Shown here: piece after piece, positions 26,370-33,500 of the stretch
How the letters are laid out: every line of letters begins with the position of its first letter
How positions within the stretch are numbered: position 1 is the stretch's first letter
Source of the DNA: DATCLS01 sp036563805
GTDB taxonomy: Bacteria; Actinomycetota; Acidimicrobiia; Acidimicrobiales; VFJN01
Assembly (NCBI GenBank): GCA_036563805.1
Contig: DATCLS010000039.1
Location: 1 to 64,000, forward strand
Direction of reading: 5' to 3'
DNA: 64,000 nt
Position numbers and translations under genes: made by a program
The notes under the pieces: model-generated
What the model was told of the DNA's origin: nothing
The model's input: only the letters and a program-made list of their open reading frames with translations
Database searches by the model: none

Positions 26370-26451
26370 GCCGAGTCCGGGGGAGCCTCCGCCGCCTCCC
26401 GCAGGTGCGCCCGGGCGCCCGCCGGACGCCCCGCCTGCGGCCGCCGCCCCC

Positions 26452-27078
26452 TCAGCGGAGCGGGAAGCCCACGACCTGCTCGAGCTCGTCCAGCGCTGCG
26501 CCCGGGTCGGTGACCTTGATGGTGGTCATGCCCATGGCCCGGGCGGGCTTGAGGTTGACGCCGAGGTCGTCGAGGAACACCGCCTCGGGCGGCTCGATCC
26601 CGAGCTCCGCGCACACCATCTCGTAGATGGCCGGGTCGGGCTTGCGGACTCCCGCCCGGCTCGACTCGATCACGACGTCGAAATAGTCGATGACCTCGGC
26701 CATCGGCCCGCCGTGCTCGCCGGTGCCGTCGACGGCCAGGAAGTTGTTGGTCACGAGCGCGGTCCGCAGGCGCTCGTGGCACCGGCGCAGCGCCTCGACC
26801 ATCTCGGGCCGGAGCTCGCCGACGAGCAGCCGCAGCACGGCCGCGCCGTCGACCTCGCCGCCCAGCGCCCGGGCCTCGGCCTCGAACTGCTCGGCGAACC
26901 CGGCCAGGTCGACCTGGCCGCGCTCGAGCTGGGCCCAGGCGTTGGTGTCGGGGTTGGTGGCGTTGACGCGGCGCAGGAAGCCCTCGGGCAGGCCGTTCTC
27001 GCGCTCGTACCGGGCGAACGCCTCGAACGGGCTGCTCAGGATCACGCCGCCGAAGTCGAAGATGACCGCCTTGACCAT
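26452..27078 (-). CDS. HAD-superfamily hydrolase
   Basis: 208 residues. Motif I is FDFGGVI (nucleophile Asp with Gly in place of the second Asp, as in the YihX/epoxide-hydrolase N-terminal subfamily). Motif II is LVTNN, motif III the Lys in RKPDPAIYE, and motif IV FLDDLGVN. Probably a small-molecule phosphatase; substrate unknown. A TAGGAT hexamer at 27088-27093 ends nine bases before the ATG, and no ribosome-binding site is visible, so the mRNA is probably leaderless. Confidence 0.85.
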   Translation of the reverse strand: MVKAVIFDFGGVILSSPFEAFARYERENGLPEGFLRRVNATNPDTNAWAQLERGQVDLAGFAEQFEAEARALGGEVDGAAVLRLLVGELRPEMVEALRRCHERLRTALVTNNFLAVDGTGEHGGPMAEVIDYFDVVIESSRAGVRKPDPAIYEMVCAELGIEPPEAVFLDDLGVNLKPARAMGMTTIKVTDPGAALDELEQVVGFPLR

Positions 27079-27169
27079 GCCCGGCCGATCCTAGGGGTGC
27101 CCTCCGCCGGGCAGCAGATCGGGGGTGGGGAGCAGGGCCGGGCCCACCGGCCCCCGAGCCCCGGGCTCC

Positions 27170-28633
27170 CTACCCCCGCAGAAGGTCCCGGGCCACCGCC
27201 CGCCACAGCTCGGTCGACAGGCGGAGCGATTCGACGTCCACCCGCTCGTCGTCACCGTGGAACATCCGCCCGTACTCCTCGAACGTGAGCTTGCGGCTGA
27301 ACAGCCCGTAGCCGTAGGCGGTGGCGCCCAGCCGGCGGAAGAACCGGGCGTCGGTGGCGCCGACGTTGAACGTCGGCACCAGGTGGCTGCCGGCGTAGAA
27401 GGCCTGGCTGGCCCGGTCGAGGGCGTCCCACAGCGGGGTCTCGACCGGCGAGGCGGTGGCCGGGTCGTCGTGGGCGTCGACCAGCTCGACCCGGTCGGCC
27501 AGGTCGCCGAGCGCGGCGTCGATGGCGGCCCGCACCTCGGCCAGGGTGTCGCCCGGCAGCGTCCGCACGTCGAGCTGGAGGTCGACCTGGTCGGGGATCA
27601 CGTTGGTCTTCGTGCCCCCGTGGGCGACCGTCGGGGCGATCGTGGTGTGCGTGCAGGCGTGGAACTGGCGGGCCATGCCGACCGGCAGGGCGGCGAGGGC
27701 GTCGAGGAAGCGGTCGGGGTCGAGCAGCGGCGCCACCACCTCGTCGGGGTAGCCCATGCCCTCGAGGAAGCGCCGCCACGTGTCGTGGATGCGGGTCTCG
27801 GGCCGGTGGCGGGCCAGGCGGCTCACGACCTCGGACGCCGTGACGAGGGCGTTGTCGGTCTGCCACGGTTGGGAGGCGTGACCCGGCGTGCCCCGAACCC
27901 GCAGCGTGCACCAGCACGATCCCTTCTCGCCGACCAGCACGGGCAGGCGCAGGCCGCCGTCGCCGCCCGGGAGCGGGATGCCGCCCGACTCGGTGATCAC
28001 GTAGTCGGCGCCGACGGCGTCGGTCTCGTGGGTGGCGAGGTGCTCGGCGCCCCAGGTGCCGAGGGCCTCCTCGTCGGCCACGGCCAGGTAGATGAGCGTG
28101 CCGGCCGGGCGGAAGCCCTCGTCGGCCAGCCGGCGGGTGGCCACCGCCATCGACGCCGTCAGGTTGAGCATGTCGATGGCGCCCCGGCCCCACACCTCGC
28201 CGTCGATCAGCTCGCCGCCGAACGGGTCGTGGCGCCACCCCTGCTCGTTGGCTGGCACCACGTCGGTGTGGCCCATGAGGAGGAGCGACGGGGCCTCGGG
28301 GTCGTGGCCCTCGATGCGGGCCACCAGGCTCGTCCGCCCCGGGGCCGGCTCGTAGCGTTGGAGGTCGAGCCCGGGGCCCTCCAGGTAGCTCTGGAGGAGG
28401 TCGGCGCTGCGGACCTCGCCGCCCGACTCCCTCGACCCGTCATTGACGCAGGCGTTGCGGATCAGGTGCTGGAGGAGCTCGGTGACCTCGGCCGTGACGT
28501 CCGGCCCGCCGGTCACGCCCGGGGCGCCGGGAGCGCCGGGCTCGCCGGTCGCACCGGTCGCACCGGGGGCGCCCGCCCCGCCGGAGGCGCCGGGCGCGCT
28601 GGACGTCGCAGAGGGGCCCGCACTCTCGGTCAT
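27170..28633 (-). CDS. M20-family metallopeptidase with collagen-like N-terminal repeat
   Basis: 487 residues. Residues 15-44 form ten uninterrupted Gly-X-Y triplets (GAPGATGATGEPGAPGAPG within). The M20 fold follows: metal-site motif LLMGHTDVVPANE, AIDMLN, VADEEALGTWGAE with the catalytic Glu pair, and a dimerisation lid. M20 enzymes cleave dipeptides, acylated amino acids or carboxy-capped substrates in the cytosol; a specific substrate cannot be given. No signal peptide is visible, so the collagen-like head would be cytosolic. Confidence 0.85.
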   Translation of the reverse strand: MTESAGPSATSSAPGASGGAGAPGATGATGEPGAPGAPGVTGGPDVTAEVTELLQHLIRNACVNDGSRESGGEVRSADLLQSYLEGPGLDLQRYEPAPGRTSLVARIEGHDPEAPSLLLMGHTDVVPANEQGWRHDPFGGELIDGEVWGRGAIDMLNLTASMAVATRRLADEGFRPAGTLIYLAVADEEALGTWGAEHLATHETDAVGADYVITESGGIPLPGGDGGLRLPVLVGEKGSCWCTLRVRGTPGHASQPWQTDNALVTASEVVSRLARHRPETRIHDTWRRFLEGMGYPDEVVAPLLDPDRFLDALAALPVGMARQFHACTHTTIAPTVAHGGTKTNVIPDQVDLQLDVRTLPGDTLAEVRAAIDAALGDLADRVELVDAHDDPATASPVETPLWDALDRASQAFYAGSHLVPTFNVGATDARFFRRLGATAYGYGLFSRKLTFEEYGRMFHGDDERVDVESLRLSTELWRAVARDLLRG

Positions 28634-28707
28634 CGCCCGGCACGCTACCCGCCGAAATGCCGCCGGACCGGCGCGGATCCGCCGGTCCGGTTGGCCTGGC
28701 TGCTTGA

Positions 28708-30603
28708 ATGCAAGCACCGATGACCGTAAAGCATGTGATCGTCGACGGCTCCAACATCGCCACCGAGGGGCGGGACACCCCCAGCCTCGCCCAGCTCGAC
28801 GAGGCGGTGCGGGCCTTCGTCGACGAGTACCACCCCGAGATCGTCACGGTCGTCGTCGACGCCACCTTCCCGAACCGGATCGACCCCAGCGAGCGCAAGA
28901 CCTACGAGGAAGCGGTCGCCAACAACGAGCTGATCACCCCGCCGGCCGGGGCCATCGGCCGAGGCGACGGCTTCGTCCTGCAGATCGCCGACAAGGCCGG
29001 CGCCACGATCCTGTCGAACGACTCGTTCCAGGAGTTCCACGGCAAGTACCCGTGGCTGTTCGAGCGGGGGCGGCTCATCGGCGGCAAGCCGGTCCCGCAC
29101 GTGGGCTGGGTGTTCATGGAGCGGGCGCCCGTCCGGGGCCCCACCAGCCGGCGGGCGGTCAGCGAGGCACGCAAGGAGGCGAAGGCGGCGGCCGCGGCGG
29201 CCGCCGGCGCCGCGGGCGGCGAGCCGTCGGGATCCGGGGCCGGAGCGGGGTCGGGCTCGAAGTCGGGGTCGGGACGGAAGGCGGCGTCTCGCACGTCGGC
29301 GGGCAAGAAGGCGCGGGAGGGGGCCGAGGCGGCGCCGGCCGCAGCGGCGTCCGGGGCAGCGTCCGAGACGGCAGCGGCGTCGGGCGCGGCTGCGACGCCC
29401 GAGGCCGGCCCGACCGACGAGGACGCGGCGCTCGCCGCCTTCGTGGCCGCCCACCCCGTGGGGACGCAGGTCGAAGCGACGGTCGAGCGGTTCAGCTCCC
29501 ACGGGGCCTACGCCTCGGTCGACGGCACGCAGGGCTACCTGCCGCTGCGCTACCTGGCCGACCCGCCGCCCCGCAGCGCCAAGGAGGTGCTGACGGCCGG
29601 CGAGAGCCGCACGTTCGTCGTCGTGGCCATCGACTACGACCGGCGCAGTGTCGACCTCGGGATCCCGGGCGTGCCGGGCGTGCCCGAGGCGGAGGCGCCC
29701 GAGCCGGCGCCGGCCCCGGCCCGCAGGCGGTCGCGCAAGAAGAAGGCGGCCGAGCCGGCGCTGCCGGCGCCGCCGGCCGAGGAGGTCGCCCCCGCCGAGC
29801 CGGCCGAGGCCCGTGCCGAGGCGGAGGCGCCGGCGGAGCTGGAGGGGGAGCCGAAGCCGGCTCGCAAGCGGTCGCGTCGCAAGGCCGCCGAGCCGGAGCC
29901 CGAGCCGCAGGCCGAGCCCGAACGGGCCGTCCGCAAGCGGGCGAGCCGGAAGAAGGCGGCCGAGCCGGTGGCCGCAGACGCCGAGACGAGCCCCGAGCTG
30001 GCGGCGGCGGAGCTGGAGGGGGAGCCGAAGCCGGCCCGGAAGCGGGCGTCCCGCAACAAGGCGGCGGAGCCGGTGGTGGCCGACGTGGACGTGGGGCCGG
30101 CGCCCGAGGCTGAGGGCCAGCCCCGCAAGCGGGCGAGCCGGAAGCGGGCGGCGGAGCCGGTGGCGGCCGACCCGGCGGGCGACGCCGAGGCGGCGGCTGC
30201 GGCGGAGGAGCCGAAGCCGGCCCGGAAGCGGGCGTCCCGCAAGAAGGCGGCGGAGCCGGTGGTGGCCGACGTGGACGTGGGGCCGGCGCCCGAGGCTGAG
30301 GGCCAGCCCCGCAAGCGGGCGAGCCGGAAGCGGGCGGCGGAGCCGGTGGCCGCAGACGCCGAGCCGAGCCCCGAGCTGGCGGCGGAGGAGCCGCAGGCAG
30401 CCCGGAAGCGGGCGTCCCGGAAGAAGGCGGCGAGCCCCGTGGTCGATGCCGACCCCATGCCCGACGGCGCTGAGGCCGGGGGTCCGGCCCCGGCGGGCGA
30501 GCCGCCGGCCGGCACGACGGTGACGCCCGAGCCGGCTGCGGCCGCCGGGGCGGTGCCCGCGCCCACCTACAACGGCGCCGAGTCCGGTTCGGCTGAGGGT
30601 TGA
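28708..30603 (+). CDS. NYN (Zc3h12a-like) ribonuclease domain, S1-like domain, H1-like basic repeat tail
   Basis: About 631 residues (or 627 from ATG 28720). Residues 1-150 form a NYN/PIN-like RNase domain: IVDGSNIATEGRD, VVVDATFPNRID and the acidic ILSNDSFQEFHG region supply the metal-binding aspartates. A basic/Ala linker follows, then an S1-like RNA-binding barrel (about 250-315; VGTQVEATVERFSSHGAYAS). The C-terminal half has eight copies of a basic unit like RKRASRKKAAEP separated by acidic/Ala spacers, as in bacterial histone H1-like proteins. It is probably an RNA-processing or RNA-decay enzyme tethered to nucleic acid. A 186-bp-offset duplication lies in the tail. Confidence 0.82.
   Translation: MQAPMTVKHVIVDGSNIATEGRDTPSLAQLDEAVRAFVDEYHPEIVTVVVDATFPNRIDPSERKTYEEAVANNELITPPAGAIGRGDGFVLQIADKAGATILSNDSFQEFHGKYPWLFERGRLIGGKPVPHVGWVFMERAPVRGPTSRRAVSEARKEAKAAAAAAAGAAGGEPSGSGAGAGSGSKSGSGRKAASRTSAGKKAREGAEAAPAAAASGAASETAAASGAAATPEAGPTDEDAALAAFVAAHPVGTQVEATVERFSSHGAYASVDGTQGYLPLRYLADPPPRSAKEVLTAGESRTFVVVAIDYDRRSVDLGIPGVPGVPEAEAPEPAPAPARRRSRKKKAAEPALPAPPAEEVAPAEPAEARAEAEAPAELEGEPKPARKRSRRKAAEPEPEPQAEPERAVRKRASRKKAAEPVAADAETSPELAAAELEGEPKPARKRASRNKAAEPVVADVDVGPAPEAEGQPRKRASRKRAAEPVAADPAGDAEAAAAAEEPKPARKRASRKKAAEPVVADVDVGPAPEAEGQPRKRASRKRAAEPVAADAEPSPELAAEEPQAARKRASRKKAASPVVDADPMPDGAEAGGPAPAGEPPAGTTVTPEPAAAAGAVPAPTYNGAESGSAEG
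30034..30355. repeat. Internal coding duplication, 186-bp offset
   Basis: The stretch from about 30034 to 30165 recurs almost perfectly at about 30220-30351 (62-codon offset), creating extra copies of the basic unit in the NYN-S1 protein tail. Confidence 0.85.
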
Positions 30604-30672
30604 CTCACCGCTGGTTGCTCGGGGCGGTGCCTGCGGTCGCCTGCGGCGGCGCCGAGTCCGGTTCGGCTGAGG
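30574..30672. repeat. 25-bp repeat duplicating the 3' end of the NYN-S1 gene
   Basis: Exact 25-bp copies at 30574-30598 and 30648-30672 (offset 74 bp). The first encodes the last residues of the gene; the second lies past the stop. A flanking GGGGCGGTGCC block is also repeated (30547 and 30621). From 30673 to 31035 the plus-minus gap holds only GC-rich degenerate repeats of a GCCCGGCGTCGG-like word and no convincing gene. Confidence 0.8.
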
Positions 30673-31035
30673 CTTGACCCGCTGGCGTCCCTTGCTGGCG
30701 CCGACGAGCGTGTCGGTCCGGCGTCCGAGCCTCCTGCCCCGTCGCCTCCCGTCGCCTCGGCGCCTCGCGCCGGCGCCGGCGCCGGCGAGAGGGTGCGTGC
30801 CCGGCGTTGGGCCGCCCGTCGCCGTGCGCACCGTCCGACTCCCGACGCCACCCGCCACCGAGGGGCGGTGGGCCTGCCCGGCGTCGGCCCGTCCGGCCGC
30901 GCCGCCGGGCTCTGGGGTGCTTCGGGCACCGCCGGCTGGCGGGCCTGCCCGGCGTCGGGTCGCCCGTCGGCGCTCGGCGTGGCGCCGGATGCCGGGCGTG
31001 CCCGGTGGCGGGCGCCCAGGGCCACCGGCCCCGGG

Positions 31036-31626
31036 TCAGGCGGGGAGGTCGGCCACGAGCACGGCGAGGTCCCGGTCCTGCCAGCCGATGCGGGGCTCGA
31101 GCCCGGCGGCGGCCAGCCAGGCGAGCTGGTCGGCGGCGGAGTCGGGCGTGTCGTACTCGCCGTCGATCGGCGTCACGACGTCGGCGGGGTCGTCGGGCAC
31201 CACGAGGTCGCCGAGCACGAAGCGCCCGCCCGGCGCCAGCGTGGCGGCCACCCGGCGGAACAGGTCGGCCTTGCCGGGCCTGTCGAGGTGGTGCACCGCC
31301 AGCGCGGACACGACCAGGTCGAACGGCCCGGCAGGCAGCGGGTCCTCGAGGCGGCCCGTCCGCAGGTCGGCGCCGGGCAGCGCCCGGCGGGCGGCGGTCA
31401 GCATGTCGGCGTTCTCGTCGATCCCCACGAGGGCGGCGCCGGGGTGGGCGGCCAGCACCGCCCGGGCGGTGGCGCCCGTCCCCGTGCCCAGGTCGAGCAC
31501 CCGCTCCACGGCCCGCTTGGCGCCGGCGGCGGCCGCCCCCACCGCCGCCTGCAGCTCCCGGTAGGCCGGCACCTCGCGGGCCATCAGGTCGTCGTAGGTC
31601 GCCGGGTCGAAGTGGAACTGGCTCAC
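31036..31626 (-). CDS. Class I SAM-dependent methyltransferase
   Basis: 196 residues from GTG 31626. Motif I VLDLGTGTGATARA, acidic VGIDENADML, post-motif VVSALAVHHLD and motif III LAPGGRFVLGDLVVP mark a class I Rossmann methyltransferase. Target unknown. TAGGGT at 31634-31639 ends seven bases before GTG 31626, which points to a leaderless start there rather than at the GTG three codons upstream (31635), which overlaps the hexamer. Confidence 0.85.
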   Translation of the reverse strand: MSQFHFDPATYDDLMAREVPAYRELQAAVGAAAAGAKRAVERVLDLGTGTGATARAVLAAHPGAALVGIDENADMLTAARRALPGADLRTGRLEDPLPAGPFDLVVSALAVHHLDRPGKADLFRRVAATLAPGGRFVLGDLVVPDDPADVVTPIDGEYDTPDSAADQLAWLAAAGLEPRIGWQDRDLAVLVADLPA

Positions 31627-31781
31627 CGGCCCCACCCTACGGGCACGCCGCGGCCCCGAGCCGCCGCCTCGAGCCGAGCCGCGTCGCCGCCCCGAGCCGC
31701 GTCGCCGGGCCGCCGCCGCGGGCCCGCGGGGCGACCCCGGGATCCCTCCGGCCCCCGGCGACCGCCCGGTAGCGTCGCCCT

Positions 31782-32618
31782 GTGCGCATCGCCACCTGGA
31801 ACGTCAACGCGTTGACCCCCGAGCGGCTCGAGCGCATCTTCGACTGGGTCGACGCCGTCCAGCCCGACGTCCTGTGCCTGCAGGAGACGAAGGCCACCGA
31901 CGACGCTTTCCCGGCGCTCGACTTCCACGGCCGGGGCTACGCCAGCGTCCACCACGGCGAGGGCCGGTGGAACGGCGTGGCCATCGTCAGCCGGGTGGGC
32001 CTCGAGGACCCGGTGTCCGGCTTCGCCGACGGCGGCGACCCCGACGCCGAGGCGCGGCTCGTGTCGGCCACCTGCGGGGGCGTGCGGGTGTCGTCGGTCT
32101 ACGTGCCGAACGGCCGGGCGGTGGGCAGCGACCACTTCACCTACAAGCTGGCGTGGCTGGCCCGCCTGCGGTCCCACCTGGAGGCCGAGGCGGACCGATC
32201 CGGCGGGCGCCCGGCGGCCGTGTGCGGCGACTTCAACGTGGCCCCGGCCGACATCGACGTCTGGAACCCGGCCGCCTTCGAGGGCGACACCCACGTCACC
32301 GACGAGGAGCGGGCGGCTCTGGCCGAGCTCGAGAGCTGGGGCCTGCGGGATGTGTTCCGCGAGCGCTACCCGGGCGTGCCCCGCCTCTTCAGCTGGTGGG
32401 ACTACCGGGCCGGCAACTTCCACAAGCACCAGGGCATGCGCATCGATTTGGTGCTGCTGTCGCAGGAGCTGGCCTCCCGGGTCACGTTCGCCCTCATCGA
32501 CCGCAACGCCCGGAAGGGCAAGAAGCCCAGCGACCATGCCCCGGTCATCGTCGACGTCGATCTCGGCACCGGCGTGGGCGACGGCGCCGGCTCGCACGTG
32601 CCGGCCGCGGTCGGCTAG
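31782..32618 (+). CDS. xthA: Exodeoxyribonuclease III family AP endonuclease
   Basis: 278 residues of the Xth/EEP family: RIATWNVNALTPE, the metal Glu in LCLQETKA, CGDFNVAPADIDVWNP, and the final KKPSDHAPVIVDVD with the catalytic Asp-His. It incises DNA at abasic sites in base-excision repair. GTG start with TAGCGT at 31770-31775 six bases upstream and no ribosome-binding site, so probably leaderless. Confidence 0.92.
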   Translation: MRIATWNVNALTPERLERIFDWVDAVQPDVLCLQETKATDDAFPALDFHGRGYASVHHGEGRWNGVAIVSRVGLEDPVSGFADGGDPDAEARLVSATCGGVRVSSVYVPNGRAVGSDHFTYKLAWLARLRSHLEAEADRSGGRPAAVCGDFNVAPADIDVWNPAAFEGDTHVTDEERAALAELESWGLRDVFRERYPGVPRLFSWWDYRAGNFHKHQGMRIDLVLLSQELASRVTFALIDRNARKGKKPSDHAPVIVDVDLGTGVGDGAGSHVPAAVG

Positions 32619-32629
32619 GACCAGCGTCC

Positions 32630-33469
32630 ATGTCTGGCTCCCCCACGGACTTCCCGGACACCCCCCGCTCGACCGACGAGCGGCAGGCACCACAGGCGGC
32701 GAACCTGACCGACCCGCCCCACCCCGGCGGCGAGCCCGACCGGGGCGAGCCGGCCGGTCCCGGATCGCCCGACTGGGGCGACCGCCTGCACCAGTTCGCC
32801 AGCACCCCGCCGTCCCGCCGCCGGGCCGAGCTGCACCGGACGGGCAACGCGCTGCGGGCGATCGTCCACCGCCTCCACGGGTCCGACGCCCCGGCCAGCG
32901 AGCTGGCCGCCGTGGCCGACGAGCTGGAGGACCTGGCCCGGCGGCTCGAGGCGTTCCCCAGCGGATCGCTGTACGAGGGCTTCAGCGAGGCCACGCTGGC
33001 CGGCCAGGACCCCCACGCCTTCTTCGACCACAGCCCGATGCTGGGCCGGGCCAACCCGCTCGCCCCGCCGCTCAACCTCGAGAAGGACGGCACGGTCATG
33101 CGGGCCACGGCGGTCTTCGGCGACGCCTACGAGGGCCCGCCCGGCTGCGTGCACGGCGGCTACGTGGCCGCGGCGTTCGACGAGGTCCTGGGCTCGGCCC
33201 AGTCGTTGGGGGGCCGCCCGGGCATGACCGGGCGCCTGACCGTCCACTACCGAAGCCCGACGCCGCTTCGGACCGAGCTGCGCTTCGCCGGCTGGGTCGA
33301 TCGCGTCGAGGGCCGCAAGACGTTCACGCTCGGCACGCTGTACGCGGGAGACCGGCTGTGCGCCGAGGCCGAGGGCCTGTTCATCGCCATCGACGTGCGC
33401 CGGTACATGGAGCTGCGCCGCGAGCGCGACGAGCGCTTCGGCACCCCCTCGGCCCCGGCCGACTCCTGA
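32630..33469 (+). CDS. Hotdog-fold acyl-CoA thioesterase (PaaI-like)
   Basis: 279 residues. A disordered Pro/Gly/Asp-rich head of about 50, a helical region, then a hotdog domain: VFGDAYEGPPGCVHGGYVAAAFDEV holds the active-site His-Gly-Gly and the long helix, followed by GRLTVHYRSPTPLRTELRFA. Such proteins hydrolyse acyl-CoA thioesters. The gene starts 11 bp after xthA and may be co-transcribed. The N-terminal extension is unusual for the family. Confidence 0.82.
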   Translation: MSGSPTDFPDTPRSTDERQAPQAANLTDPPHPGGEPDRGEPAGPGSPDWGDRLHQFASTPPSRRRAELHRTGNALRAIVHRLHGSDAPASELAAVADELEDLARRLEAFPSGSLYEGFSEATLAGQDPHAFFDHSPMLGRANPLAPPLNLEKDGTVMRATAVFGDAYEGPPGCVHGGYVAAAFDEVLGSAQSLGGRPGMTGRLTVHYRSPTPLRTELRFAGWVDRVEGRKTFTLGTLYAGDRLCAEAEGLFIAIDVRRYMELRRERDERFGTPSAPADS

Positions 33470-33500
33470 GAGGGAGCAGACCCCGAGACGCGCCGACGCC

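Noticed and set aside
30673..31035. Possible small gene between the NYN-S1 gene and the methyltransferase
   Set aside because: Frames here are low-complexity and made of degenerate GC-rich repeats, with no start signal or conserved pattern.
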